From an uncultured bacterium (GTDB lineage Bacteria > Bacteroidota > Bacteroidia > Bacteroidales > Bacteroidaceae), in NCBI GenBank assembly GCA_946188155.1, contig CAMHUC010000002.1:55757-119756 (forward strand): a stretch of 64,000 nucleotides of DNA, given 5' to 3'. Below are positions 25,406-36,104 of the stretch, piece after piece. The notes under the pieces are model-generated. The model had not been told where the DNA came from and made no database searches. It was given only the letters and a program-made list of their open reading frames with translations. How positions within the stretch are numbered: position 1 is the first letter of the stretch; the number at the start of each line of letters is the position of its first letter. The translations under genes and the position numbers were made by a program.

Positions 25406-26794
25406 ATGACAGGAAAGGTACATCCGCTGCATACCGACATCGCAGGGCCGGAGCGGTTCACCTATCCGTTCTGCTACGAGCCGCATCCGCTGGCCGTGAT
25501 GGCGGCAGAGGAGCTGAAGCGCGAGCTGGCTGGCATGACGCTCACCGAGGGCAAGATGTTCGGCGTGCTCGTGGTGACGGAAGACGCTAAGTCTGACTGT
25601 CCCCCTCCCACAGGAGGGGGTAGGGGAGGTCTCTTCTTCCTGGCCGCCTATTCCGGTTTGCTTGAAGGGCGCAACGACTGGGACTACTTCGTGCCGCCGG
25701 TGTTCGACGCCCAGCAGCCCGATGGCCACTTCAAGCAGACGGAGCGAGAGATATCGCTCGTCTCGCAACAGTCGCCCCTCGTAGCCAAGAAGATGTCGCA
25801 GGAGCTACAGCTGTGGCTCTTCCACCAGTATCAGTTTCTAAATGCCCGTGGCGAGCGTCGCGACTTGGTCGATGTGTGGCAGGACTATCACTGCTCGGCC
25901 CGTATCCGGCGGCGCTATCCGCTGCCACCGGGCGGCACGGGCGACTGCTGTGCGCCGAAGCTGTTGCAGTATGCCTATCAGCAGGGCCTGAAGCCTGTAT
26001 GCATGGCTGAGTTCTGGTGGGGTGAGTCGCCAAAGAGCGACATCCGCCACCACGGACAGTTCTATCCCGCCTGTCGAGGCAAGTGCAAGCCAGTGCTGAC
26101 ATGGATGCTGCAGGGGCTCGACGTCGATCCCAGTCCTGATGAGAACGGCTTCCCCCATTTGGTGCCAGAGGTAGTCTATGAGGATGAGGCACTGGCTGTG
26201 CTCAACAAGCCCACGGGCATGCTGAGCATCCCCGGACGTACGGAGGACTACTCCGTGGCCACCTGGGCGCAGCAGCGGTGGCCAGGCGCCATGCTCGTCC
26301 ACCGGCTCGACATGTGGACGTCGGGCATCATCCTGGTGGCCAAGACCAAGGAGGCCTCCTTAGGACTACAGCAGCAATTCGAGGAGCGCACCGTCAAGAA
26401 GAAGTACCTGGCCATCGTGGAGGGCAGGCCTCAGAAGGAGCACGGTGTCATCGACCTGCCCCTGCTCTGCGACCCGCTGAACCGGCCGCGCCAGGTGGTG
26501 GACTATGAGCGCGGCAAGCGGGCCATCACTGAGTACCGCGTGCTCAAGGAGGGAGGCCTCTCCCTCCTCGCCCTCTGGCCCCACACCGGGCGCACCCACC
26601 AGCTGCGCATGCACTGCGCCCACACTGACGGCCTCGGATGCCCCATCCTGGGCGATGAGCTCTATGGCGAGAAGCGCGACCGCCTCTACCTCGAAGCCAG
26701 CGCCATCACCTTCGCTCACCCCGTGACGGGGCGCCGCATGCACTTCGAATTGCCATATCCGTTTGCCAATATCCTGCCCTATAATAATAAATAA
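25406..26794 (+). CDS. RluA-family RNA pseudouridine synthase with N-terminal extension
   Basis: 462 residues. The catalytic domain (~245-455) has 'VLNKPTGMLSIPGR', then 'MLVHRLDMWTSGIILVAKTK' with the catalytic Asp of HRLD near residue 303, and 'LWPHTGRTHQLRMHCAH'. It converts uridine to pseudouridine in rRNA or tRNA. The first ~240 residues are the extension seen in Bacteroidetes homologues. Near residues 62-78 this extension contains an in-frame insertion ('DCPPPTGGGRGGL') encoded by the palindrome at 25601-25620. Context with the rhodanese lipoprotein upstream is not informative. The exact RNA target is unknown. Confidence 0.9.
   Translation: MTGKVHPLHTDIAGPERFTYPFCYEPHPLAVMAAEELKRELAGMTLTEGKMFGVLVVTEDAKSDCPPPTGGGRGGLFFLAAYSGLLEGRNDWDYFVPPVFDAQQPDGHFKQTEREISLVSQQSPLVAKKMSQELQLWLFHQYQFLNARGERRDLVDVWQDYHCSARIRRRYPLPPGGTGDCCAPKLLQYAYQQGLKPVCMAEFWWGESPKSDIRHHGQFYPACRGKCKPVLTWMLQGLDVDPSPDENGFPHLVPEVVYEDEALAVLNKPTGMLSIPGRTEDYSVATWAQQRWPGAMLVHRLDMWTSGIILVAKTKEASLGLQQQFEERTVKKKYLAIVEGRPQKEHGVIDLPLLCDPLNRPRQVVDYERGKRAITEYRVLKEGGLSLLALWPHTGRTHQLRMHCAHTDGLGCPILGDELYGEKRDRLYLEASAITFAHPVTGRRMHFELPYPFANILPYNNK
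25601..25620 (+). repeat. GC-rich palindrome inserted in frame in the pseudouridine synthase gene
   Basis: CCCCCTCC-caca-GGAGGGGG, followed by 'taggggagg'. A related 'ctcccctccct..agggatggg' element lies in frame in the DUF2723 gene near 55540-55570. Confidence 0.7.
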
Positions 26795-26816
26795 GGTTAA
26801 AGGCGAATTATTTTTC

Positions 26817-26843
26817 TTAATTCTTAATTCTTAATTCTTAATT
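26817..26843 (+). repeat. Short tandem repeat upstream of enolase
   Basis: Three to four copies of 'ttcttaa' in the spacer just before the enolase promoter. Confidence 0.6.
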
Positions 26844-26849
26844 TATTTG

Positions 26850-26859
26850 TAACTTTGCC
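26850..26859 (+). promoter_or_regulatory. -7 promoter box of enolase
   Basis: TAACTTTGCC, 42 bp upstream of the enolase ATG. Confidence 0.6.
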
Positions 26860-26886
26860 GTCCGAAACAATTTATTCATTATATAA

Positions 26887-28209
<1,323 letters not shown>

Positions 28210-28232
28210 GGTCTACACCTTTTATATATAAT

Positions 28233-28265
28233 AGGGAACAATCCGGCCGGATTGTTCCCTGTTTT
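28233..28265 (+). terminator. Intrinsic terminator of enolase
   Basis: Perfect 28-bp palindrome AGGGAACAATCCGG/CCGGATTGTTCCCT followed by GTTTTAT, 24 bp after the stop. Confidence 0.85.
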
Positions 28266-28316
28266 ATATATAATATGTTAAATTTCACCTTAATTATTGA
28301 TTTTCCTGCTATAATA

Positions 28317-28350
28317 TTTGGCAGATTCAGAAATAATGTGTATCTTTGTG
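28317..28350 (+). promoter_or_regulatory. Promoter of the susC-like operon
   Basis: -33 element TTTG (28317-28320), 20-bp spacer, -7 element TATCTTTGTG (28341-28350). It leaves a ~65-nt leader before susC. Confidence 0.65.
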
Positions 28351-28418
28351 GCCTAAAGTGTAAAAATTACAATTAATATAACTATCTAACGTATTTTTAA
28401 AACTAAAAACATTTAACA

Positions 28419-31400
28419 ATGAGAAAACAACTATTATTCTCTGCGATGCTTTCTATGGGTGTCCTGGGAGGTCTGACATTGTGTCCGACTCCTGTGATGG
28501 CAGCCGTGCAGCAGACAGTCAAGGCCAGCGGCCAGGTTGTTGACCAGGACGGCGAGCCCTTGATTGGAGCTACTGTCAAGTTGAAGAATGCCACGTCGGG
28601 CACAGTGACCGACTTCGATGGTAACTTCTCCATCGATGTGCCGTCGAACGCCACCCTCGTGGTAAGCTATGTAGGCTACAAGGATCGCGAGATTGCCGTC
28701 CGCGGACGTGCAGACCTTGGACAAATTCAACTCGAGAGCGATGCCCTGATGCTCGAGCAAGTGGTCGTGGTGGGTTATGGTGTTCAGAAGAAGGCCGACC
28801 TGACCGGTTCTGTCTCTATCGTGAACGCCGACGAACTGAAGCGTGTCTCCAACTCCAACATCTCTACGATGCTTGAGGGTAAGGTGGCCGGTGTGCAGAT
28901 TACCTCCGACGGTCAGCCGGGTGCCGACCCCGCCGTCCGCATCCGTGGTATCGGCTCCTTCGGCTCAACAGCCCCTCTGTATGTGATCGACGGTGTGCCC
29001 ATGGGTACCACGATCCGCGACTTCTCTCCTAACGACATCGAGACCATTCAGGTGCTCAAGGATGCATCGGCAGGTGCCATCTACGGTTCGCGTGCTGCTA
29101 ACGGTGTGGTCATCATCACCACCAAGGGCGGTAAGAAGGATCAGCCCCTGCGTGTCGACTATAAGGGCAACTTCGGTGTTGACCTCATCTCAAAGGGTGT
29201 CTACGACGTGATGGACGCCAACCAGTACAGCTCGTACCTGGGCCAGGCCTGCGCCAACTCCGGCACACCGCTCCCCGGCGGCTACAGCGGCAGCGGCACT
29301 GACTATAAGTTCCGCGACGACACCAATACCGACTGGTTCAAGGAGGTGTTCAAGACCGGTATCCGCCACAACCACAACATCAACCTCGGCGGCGGCGGTG
29401 CCCACAATACATATAATATAGGCCTCGACTACTACAGCCAGAAGGGAACCATCCAGGGCGCCGGTCCTAACTACGACCGTTTCACTGCCCGTGTGAACAA
29501 CACGATGGAGACCAAGTTCATCAACTTCCGCACCAGCGTCGTCTATTCGCACTCCAACCAGGACGGTATGGGTCTGTCGAATGCTTCTGAGTATGTGCAG
29601 GGTCTGTATGGCGACGTGACCAACGTGCTGCGCGGCACACTGCTGATGCAGCCCACCATCAAGGCTTACGACAACTCTACATGGGTGCTCGACGACAAGG
29701 TGGGATCGGCCAGCAGCTTCAACTACGATGCCTACGGCTACGGTGTGTACTATGACACTGTGCATGGCGACATCTCCGCATCTAACCCCCTGCTGGTAAA
29801 CAACCTGCTGACCCGTAAGACCATCGTTGACCGCGTCGTAGCCACAGGTTCGGCCGATGTTGACCTGCTGAAGATGATCGGCGTGACCAGCAAGAACCAT
29901 AAGCTGAACTATAAGCTCAACCTGTCGTACAGCAAGACCGTCGTTCAGGGCAAGACATGGGTGTCGGCCTGGATTCAGTCGAACCGTGTGTACCTCGACA
30001 AGAGTAACGAGCGCTTGGACAAGAACAAGCGTACCGACACCGACTTCCTGGTTGAGAACACGCTGACCTACGACGGCACCTTCGGACTGAACCACTTCAA
30101 CCTCGTGGTTGGTCAGACCTACGAGGAGGAGAACTGGGATCACCTGAACGCCTGGGGCGTGAACTTCTCAGAGCCTTACTTCCTACAGTTGCAGAACGCC
30201 GTGGGTAGCCGCGACGCCAGCTCATACGAGTACAAGCATGCCCTGTCGTCCTATATCGCACGTCTGAACTACGACTTCGATGGCAAGTATCTGATTTCGG
30301 CCGTTGTACGTCGTGATGGCAGCTCGCGCTTGACCAAGAACATCCGCTGGGGCACCTTCCCCTCAATCTCTGTAGGTTGGCGCTTCGATAAGGAAAAGTT
30401 CTATCCCATCCCCCACAACATCGTCAACATGTTCAAGATCCGTGGTAGCTACGGTGTGCTCGGTAATGAGAACATCGGTGAGTACCAGTACCTGGCTACC
30501 CTGGCCCGTAACAACATGACCTACAGCTTCGCCAACCAGCCTGTCACCGGTTCGGCTGTCTCTACCTTCGTCAACGAGAACATCGCCTGGGAGAAGAAAA
30601 AGACCGCCAACGTGGGTATCGACCTGGCATTCCTGAACAACCGCATCGAGTTCACCGCCGAGTGGTATAAGAACACCTCTACCGACCTGCTTTACAGCGT
30701 GCCCGTGCCCGCCAGCGCAGGTGTGGCTAACACCAGCGTGACGATGAACGCCGCCGAGATGCAGAACAGCGGTCTGGAGTTCTCGGTGACCTATCGTAAC
30801 AACGACCACGCCCTGAAGCACCAGATCAGCGCCAACCTGAGCACCCTGAACAACAAGGTGACATCGCTCGGCTTCGGCACAGAGCAGTACACCACCGGTG
30901 CCTACCGCACTGAGGTAGGCGAGGAAGTAGGTAAGTTCTACGGATGGGATTATCAAGGCATCATCCGCACCCAGGAGCAGCTCGACCAGCTCAATGAGGC
31001 CGGCCGCCTGATACATAATAAGATTGAAGAGGATAAACATAATGCTGACCCCAGCTACGTAATGGACGATCGTAAGCCAGGCCAATGGGCCTATCAGGAT
31101 GGCGCTAACGTGGGCGACTGCTACTATACCGACCTCAACAAAGACGGTAAGGTGGATGCACAGGACCAGACCATCCTTGGCAGTGGCCTGCCCAAGATCA
31201 GCTTTGGTCTGAGCGCACACTTAGAGTACAAGAACTTTGACCTGAGCATCTCTACCTTCGGCGCACTGAACTACCACGTGTCCGACGATATCTACAACAG
31301 CCTGAACTCCTGCTACGGCCCCGGCAACAAGGATGTGGCCATGCTCGACGCCAACCGCTTCGAGGGCTCTACCTACATCGCCGACGTGCCCCGTACATAC

Positions 31401-31694
31401 TATTCCAACAATGCTTCACTGGCTTGGAACGACCTGTTCAGCCAGCGTAAGATTCAGAACGCTGCCTACTGGAAGATTGCCAACGTAGAGATCGGCTACA
31501 ACTTCAAGGACAGCTGGTTCAAGGGTGTCGTCTCTGGCGTACGTATCTACGTGTCGGCCCAGAACCTCCACACCTTCACGAAGTATCATGGCTACAACGT
31601 AGACTACGCCGGCGGCACCTTCACTCCGGGCTACAACTTCTGCTCGTTCCCGACGCCGCGTACCTTCATGGGTGGTATCCTCTTCTCATTCTAA
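28419..31694 (+). CDS. SusC/RagA-family TonB-linked outer-membrane transporter
   Basis: 1,091 residues. Signal peptide to about residue 28, then a carboxypeptidase-regulatory-like domain (~33-115, 'GQVVDQDGEPLIGATVKLKN'), the SusC motif region 'LEQVVVVGYGVQKKADLTGS', a plug domain with 'VRIRGIGSFGSTAPLYVIDG' and 'SAGAIYGSRAANGVVIITTK' (~130-240), then a long beta-barrel ending in aromatic residues 'FMGGILFSF', as expected for an outer-membrane barrel. It forms the TonB-dependent channel of a polysaccharide utilisation locus with the SusD-like lipoprotein that follows. The nearby GH43 enzymes suggest arabinan-type oligosaccharides as cargo (inference). No HTCS or sigma regulator gene adjoins it. 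Confidence 0.95.
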   Translation: MRKQLLFSAMLSMGVLGGLTLCPTPVMAAVQQTVKASGQVVDQDGEPLIGATVKLKNATSGTVTDFDGNFSIDVPSNATLVVSYVGYKDREIAVRGRADLGQIQLESDALMLEQVVVVGYGVQKKADLTGSVSIVNADELKRVSNSNISTMLEGKVAGVQITSDGQPGADPAVRIRGIGSFGSTAPLYVIDGVPMGTTIRDFSPNDIETIQVLKDASAGAIYGSRAANGVVIITTKGGKKDQPLRVDYKGNFGVDLISKGVYDVMDANQYSSYLGQACANSGTPLPGGYSGSGTDYKFRDDTNTDWFKEVFKTGIRHNHNINLGGGGAHNTYNIGLDYYSQKGTIQGAGPNYDRFTARVNNTMETKFINFRTSVVYSHSNQDGMGLSNASEYVQGLYGDVTNVLRGTLLMQPTIKAYDNSTWVLDDKVGSASSFNYDAYGYGVYYDTVHGDISASNPLLVNNLLTRKTIVDRVVATGSADVDLLKMIGVTSKNHKLNYKLNLSYSKTVVQGKTWVSAWIQSNRVYLDKSNERLDKNKRTDTDFLVENTLTYDGTFGLNHFNLVVGQTYEEENWDHLNAWGVNFSEPYFLQLQNAVGSRDASSYEYKHALSSYIARLNYDFDGKYLISAVVRRDGSSRLTKNIRWGTFPSISVGWRFDKEKFYPIPHNIVNMFKIRGSYGVLGNENIGEYQYLATLARNNMTYSFANQPVTGSAVSTFVNENIAWEKKKTANVGIDLAFLNNRIEFTAEWYKNTSTDLLYSVPVPASAGVANTSVTMNAAEMQNSGLEFSVTYRNNDHALKHQISANLSTLNNKVTSLGFGTEQYTTGAYRTEVGEEVGKFYGWDYQGIIRTQEQLDQLNEAGRLIHNKIEEDKHNADPSYVMDDRKPGQWAYQDGANVGDCYYTDLNKDGKVDAQDQTILGSGLPKISFGLSAHLEYKNFDLSISTFGALNYHVSDDIYNSLNSCYGPGNKDVAMLDANRFEGSTYIADVPRTYYSNNASLAWNDLFSQRKIQNAAYWKIANVEIGYNFKDSWFKGVVSGVRIYVSAQNLHTFTKYHGYNVDYAGGTFTPGYNFCSFPTPRTFMGGILFSF

Positions 31695-31736
31695 AGAGTT
31701 GAAGAATTGAATAATTGAAAAATTGAAGTAAAGAAT

Positions 31737-33527
31737 ATGAAACTACATAAAATTTCACTTGCCCTGATTATGGGCCTCGGCACGCTTACGTCGTGCGGAG
31801 ACAAGCTGGAACTGACAAACCCCAACCAGCAGACAACAGGCACCTTCGGCCAGACGGTCTCGGATTTGGAGGAGAACATCATCGCCTGCTACAACCACAT
31901 CCGTATGGAGGGTACATACGCCCGTGTGGGTTATATGATCGACGTATGCCGTGGTGATGAGGTGTGGAACTCCTCACAGGTATGGTATAAGGAATTCGAC
32001 GACCTGAATGTGCCTTTCACCATCGATATCGGTCAGTGGTCGTGGCGTGACTGGTACTACACCATCAATGTATGTAACTACGTACTCTCGCGCACTGGCG
32101 ACTTGAGTGCTGCTACCGACCAGGTGAAGCGCATCGCCGGACAGGCCTACTTCATCCGTGGACTGGCCTACTACAACCTCGCTGGATACTATCAGAACCC
32201 GATTCTGATTACCAGCTACGATGCCTACTCCTCACTCGACGGACTCTATGCCCCGAACTATGAGACTCAGGGCGAAGACCCCAACCTGCAGTACGACCGC
32301 GTGATGGATCAGGTGGAGAGCGACTTCCAGCAGGCCCTCGACCTGCTGCCCACCAAGGACCTGGGCGGTGAGTGGCAGAACGGCCGCGCCAACAAGGGTG
32401 CCGCAGCCGGCTTCCTGGCCCGCGCCCTGATGATGCGCCACAAGTACAGCGACGCCCTCACCTATCTGAAGAACATCATCAGCGGCCAGTATGGTCAGTA
32501 TAAACTGATGGAGAACTACGGCGACAACTTCCGCGAGGGCTCTAAGTATGAGAATAACAATGAGAGCATCTTCGAGGTGCAGTTCCTCGACTACGGCACT
32601 CAGGGCACCGATGACGAGTGGACACCCGTCAACACCAGTGCTAACGCCACGCAGGGCTCGGCCATCGAGAGTAACTTCGGCCCCGGCAACTACGGTGGTT
32701 GGGCTGACCTCTCTGCATCGCCCTGGCTCTACAACCTCTTCAAGCAGGAGCGCACTACTGAAGGCACACTCGACCCGCGCCTTTACTGGACCATCGGTAC
32801 CTATGAGAGCGACTGGGACGGCTTTGAGTATGGCAACGTGTGCTACACCACGCCGATGTCGGCCGACAACTATGTGGTGACCAACAACAGCTACGGCGGT
32901 CTGCCCGTGGCCAAGTTCACCAACCTCCGCACCGGCCTGTACGATAAGGTGGTGACAGGTCTGCACGACGGTATCAACCTGCGCCTGATGCGCTACTCTG
33001 ACGTATTGCTCCGCGCCGCTGAGTGCGAGAACGAGATCAGCGGCCCCACACAGCAGGCCATCGACTGGATCAACCAGGTGCGCAACCGCGCCAAGCTGGC
33101 TAACTTGAAACTCTCTGACTTCGACTCTAAGGACAAGCTCTTCGAGCAGATTGCCAACGTGGAGCGCCCGAAGGAGTTCGGCTGCGAGACAGGCCGTGGC
33201 TTCGACCTCATCCGTTGGGGATGGTTCTATGACGCAGGCCGTCTGCAGCAGATGAAGGAGCACGGAGCCTTCAACTACTGGACAACGTCCGACTACGAGA
33301 GCGGTGCTATCACCTACACTCCGAAGGATCCCGTCGACTACAGCACCTGCAGCAAGAGCAGCTACGACTCCTGGCTCCCTGGCCACGAGTTCTACCCCAT
33401 CTATCAGGGAACGCTCAACGACAACCCCAACCTCGTGGGTAACTCTGCCAACTACGGTACCACTAACGCCGGCTACTTCTCCAGCAAGGGTTGGACCATC
33501 CACCCCGTGGTTGACCTGAGCAAATAA
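31737..33527 (+). CDS. SusD/RagB-family glycan-binding lipoprotein
   Basis: 596 residues, with a lipoprotein signal ending 'GLGTLTSCGD' (Cys20). The mature N-terminus 'LELTNPNQQTTGTF' and the TPR-rich helical fold ('QAYFIRGLAYYNLAGYYQNP', 'ALMMRHKYSDALTYLKNII') are typical of SusD. The C-terminal 'NLRLMRYSDVLLRAAECENE' and 'PKEFGCETGRGFDLIRWG' match the RagB/SusD signature. It lies on the surface as the lid of the SusC channel and captures oligosaccharide. It starts 42 bp after susC with no promoter or terminator between, so it is in the same operon. Confidence 0.95.
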   Translation: MKLHKISLALIMGLGTLTSCGDKLELTNPNQQTTGTFGQTVSDLEENIIACYNHIRMEGTYARVGYMIDVCRGDEVWNSSQVWYKEFDDLNVPFTIDIGQWSWRDWYYTINVCNYVLSRTGDLSAATDQVKRIAGQAYFIRGLAYYNLAGYYQNPILITSYDAYSSLDGLYAPNYETQGEDPNLQYDRVMDQVESDFQQALDLLPTKDLGGEWQNGRANKGAAAGFLARALMMRHKYSDALTYLKNIISGQYGQYKLMENYGDNFREGSKYENNNESIFEVQFLDYGTQGTDDEWTPVNTSANATQGSAIESNFGPGNYGGWADLSASPWLYNLFKQERTTEGTLDPRLYWTIGTYESDWDGFEYGNVCYTTPMSADNYVVTNNSYGGLPVAKFTNLRTGLYDKVVTGLHDGINLRLMRYSDVLLRAAECENEISGPTQQAIDWINQVRNRAKLANLKLSDFDSKDKLFEQIANVERPKEFGCETGRGFDLIRWGWFYDAGRLQQMKEHGAFNYWTTSDYESGAITYTPKDPVDYSTCSKSSYDSWLPGHEFYPIYQGTLNDNPNLVGNSANYGTTNAGYFSSKGWTIHPVVDLSK

Positions 33528-33559
33528 TAGATAATTAATAATTAATAATTGAAACAATT

Positions 33560-35485
33560 ATGAAGAATCTAAATAAAATAGCAACCGCCTTCTGCGCAGC
33601 AGCCCTGGGCATACTGACGATGACGAGCTGTGAGGGCGGCGACCTGTACAATGTGAATTCGCCAGACTGGCTGTCATCGAAGATTGACTCCATCAAGGCG
33701 GAGAAGGCCAATCAGGGAAGCGAAGAGATTGAGGGCCTCCAGGAGGATGTTTATCAGGTCGGTGCTGCCGACTTCTCCACCGGCTGGTGGGCTGCGTTCT
33801 CCAAGTACTATCAGGTGCCCGCTGGCGAGAAGTGGGTGGCTCAGTTCAACCTGGCCATCAATCCCGCCGCCACCAATACCTATAAGAACTTCGCCATGAT
33901 TATCTGTAACGACGAGGATCGCGGTGCTGCCGACTACAAGGAGTATGGCGCCATCCGTTACGACAATCAGCCCAGCGGTAACTCCGAGTGGGGTGACTAT
34001 ATCGACCGCAGCCTGGTGGAGAGTACACTCACCTTCAGCACCGATACCGATGCCGGTGTGGACAAGCTTGGCGGCAAGGTCACTCTGACTGTCGACCGTA
34101 CCGAAGGCGGTCTGCTCGTGACGATGACCAATGGTACCGTCACCAAGACCTACAAGCAGACCTCGCCACTGGTGAATCTTAATGCCGACGCGGCTAACGA
34201 GACCATCCGCTGCTTCCTTGTGCCTGAGGGTTCTTGCATCAACTGGCTCACTTCTACCATTGAGCCGATTGGTGGATTCACCGAGGCCGGCGACAAGCAG
34301 CCCCTCTCGATGAAGCTGAACGGTGTGCCCAAGAAGGTGCTGCAGGGTACTACGGTTGAGGAGGCCTTCGCCAACGTGACGGCTACCGTGCAGTTTGAGC
34401 AGGAAGTGTCTGCCGACGTGACAGCTGCCGACCTGACCTTCCAGACCGTTCCCGACATGACTACACTCGGCAAGAAGGTGCTCGTGGCTGCCTACAGCAA
34501 GACCTATAAGGGTGAGGGTGCAAAGACTCCCGTCATCGCTTCGGCTGAGTTCGAGGTGGTCGACAAGATGTACGAGTGCATCGGTGCTGCCGACAACTCC
34601 ACACAGTTCTGGGGTGCCCACTCCGAGAATGTCAAGGTGAACCCGGGCGAGACTGTCTGCTCTACCTTCTACAACTACACCAGCGGTGCCAACAACTGGA
34701 ACAACTTCTGCGTAGTCCTCTGTTCTGCCGATCAGGCTACTGAGTATGCTGTGGTACGTGCCGACAACTACGGCTGGGGCACTGGCTATGATGCCTGCAC
34801 TCACGAAGGTACACAGGGCGACTGGGCTACATGGCTCGCCGCTATGGACGGTGCCAAGGTGAACTTGGCTGTGACCAACAATGGCGATGGCACTGCAGAT
34901 ATCCTGGCCGTAATGCACGGCAACAATGGTGAGACCTATACGCAGGAGTACAGGGGCATCAACACCGTTGACCCGGAGAACTGCTACTTCAACCTCACCG
35001 TCGACAACAGCCACATCGAGTATGCCGAGGTGATTGGTGCCGAGGATAATTCGACGGGCTTCTGGGGTGCTCATTCTGACGACGTGAGCGTGCCTGTAGG
35101 AATGACTGTCACACAGCGCTTCCGCAACTATACCAACGGCCAGAACAACTGGAACAACTTCTGCGTAGTGCTCACCCGCGACGACGACAGCGAGTATGCC
35201 GTGGTACGTGCCGACAACTACGGATGGGGTGCCAGCTATGAGGGCAATGCCAGCCTCGTGACCAGCGGTGGCCAGGCTGACTGGGCCGGCTGGCTCGCAG
35301 CTATGGACGACGCTATGGTGTCCGTGACCGTGACCAACAATGGCGGCTCTGCCGACGTCCATATCGTGATGGTAGGCAACGACGGTGTGACCTATACGCA
35401 GGACTACCTCAACATTACGCCGATCGACGGCGACGACCTCGACGTACACATGACGGTCGATGGCTGCCACCTCGTATTTCGGTAA
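33560..35485 (+). CDS. Three-repeat PUL surface lipoprotein (SusE/SusF position)
   Basis: 641 residues with a lipoprotein signal ending 'ILTMTSCEGG' (Cys24). Three related beta-rich modules are visible at about residues 45-235, 340-485 and 488-640; each has 'GA.D.ST.FWGAHS'/'STGWWAAFSKYY' and 'NNWNNFCVV', and modules 2 and 3 share 'YAVVRADNYGWG'. Between modules 1 and 2 lies an Ig-like stretch with 'GTTVEEAFANVTATV' (~255-335). Position after susD and lipid anchoring suggest a surface glycan-binding protein; I do not recognise a named family. It is the last gene of the operon, followed by a strong terminator. Modules 2 and 3 are the closest pair, suggesting recent duplication. Confidence 0.8.
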   Translation: MKNLNKIATAFCAAALGILTMTSCEGGDLYNVNSPDWLSSKIDSIKAEKANQGSEEIEGLQEDVYQVGAADFSTGWWAAFSKYYQVPAGEKWVAQFNLAINPAATNTYKNFAMIICNDEDRGAADYKEYGAIRYDNQPSGNSEWGDYIDRSLVESTLTFSTDTDAGVDKLGGKVTLTVDRTEGGLLVTMTNGTVTKTYKQTSPLVNLNADAANETIRCFLVPEGSCINWLTSTIEPIGGFTEAGDKQPLSMKLNGVPKKVLQGTTVEEAFANVTATVQFEQEVSADVTAADLTFQTVPDMTTLGKKVLVAAYSKTYKGEGAKTPVIASAEFEVVDKMYECIGAADNSTQFWGAHSENVKVNPGETVCSTFYNYTSGANNWNNFCVVLCSADQATEYAVVRADNYGWGTGYDACTHEGTQGDWATWLAAMDGAKVNLAVTNNGDGTADILAVMHGNNGETYTQEYRGINTVDPENCYFNLTVDNSHIEYAEVIGAEDNSTGFWGAHSDDVSVPVGMTVTQRFRNYTNGQNNWNNFCVVLTRDDDSEYAVVRADNYGWGASYEGNASLVTSGGQADWAGWLAAMDDAMVSVTVTNNGGSADVHIVMVGNDGVTYTQDYLNITPIDGDDLDVHMTVDGCHLVFR

Positions 35486-35505
35486 TCGTTAGTATTCTAT
35501 AATGG

Positions 35506-35545
35506 AGCAAGGAAATCGCCCGACGGGCAGATTTCCTTGCTTTTT
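35506..35545 (+). terminator. Intrinsic terminator of the susCD operon
   Basis: AGCAAGGAAATC / GATTTCCTTGCT with an inner gcccg-acgggc pairing, followed by TTTTT, 20 bp after the last stop. Confidence 0.85.
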
Positions 35546-36072
35546 CTTTGCCGTTTGGAGAATAAGTGCTATCTTTGGGACTACAGGCCCGTAAGGCCGA
35601 CGGCATCTGCTGGTGGCCAGGCACCTTCCCTTTAAAATTTCCAGCCTACTATTTGCAATGATGAGCCTACTATCCGCCGATAGTAGGCTCCGTAGATTTG
35701 TGGGAAGGCTCTTTAGCATCCAATTCTCTAGAGAATCCATTGCTTCCGAGGCATCTGTCAGTTAGCGGCGGCTTTGCAGGCAGTGGCATGAGCTTTGTGT
35801 CAGGTGGCGTGAACTTTGTGTCAGGTGGCAGGCAGGCTGACGGTGGTGCCATCCATTCCCTCGCGCGCGTATATATATAGCACATGACAAAAAACATGTG
35901 TACCATCTGTTCCAAGTGTCACGCCTTTGTGGCAGATGGTACAGATGGTACACTTGATTAAACCATTTCCCTCTATATACGCGCATACGCGCGAGGGATA
36001 CGTTCTGGCCACAACTACAGTCTGCCTCCTGTTATTTTTACCTGAAAGTTTGGAGAATCACAAATAATTGTG
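35546..36072. other. Repeat-rich gene-free stretch after the PUL operon
   Basis: No convincing gene. It holds a perfect 12-bp hairpin (35663-35690, GAGCCTACTATC/GATAGTAGGCTC), a 21-bp-spaced direct repeat 'ctttgtgtcaggtggc' at 35793 and 35814, and a long imperfect inverted repeat: 'ccctcgcgcgcgtatatata' (35858-35877) against 'tatatacgcgcatacgcgcg' (35974-35993). Inside that inverted repeat are several 'accatctg/cagatggt' elements. It looks like a landing zone for small repeats. A short plus-strand ORF (35698-35880) is just an artefact of these repeats. Confidence 0.6.
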
Positions 36073-36082
36073 TATCATTGCA
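36073..36082 (+). promoter_or_regulatory. -7 promoter box of the AAA ATPase/nuclease gene
   Basis: TATCATTGCA, one base off the consensus, 22 bp upstream of the ATG at 36105. Confidence 0.5.
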
Positions 36083-36104
36083 GCTATGATCATAGCAACA
36101 GTTT

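Noticed and set aside
33674..35470. Long minus-strand open frame (598 codons)
   Set aside because: Shadow of the PUL lipoprotein gene; His/Val-rich, no family motifs.
35698..35880. 60-codon plus-strand ORF
   Set aside because: Consists of the direct repeats and inverted-repeat arm of the intergenic region; no homologous motif.
35762..36012. Overlapping minus-strand short ORFs (His/Tyr-rich)
   Set aside because: Arise from the 'accatctg' repeat block.
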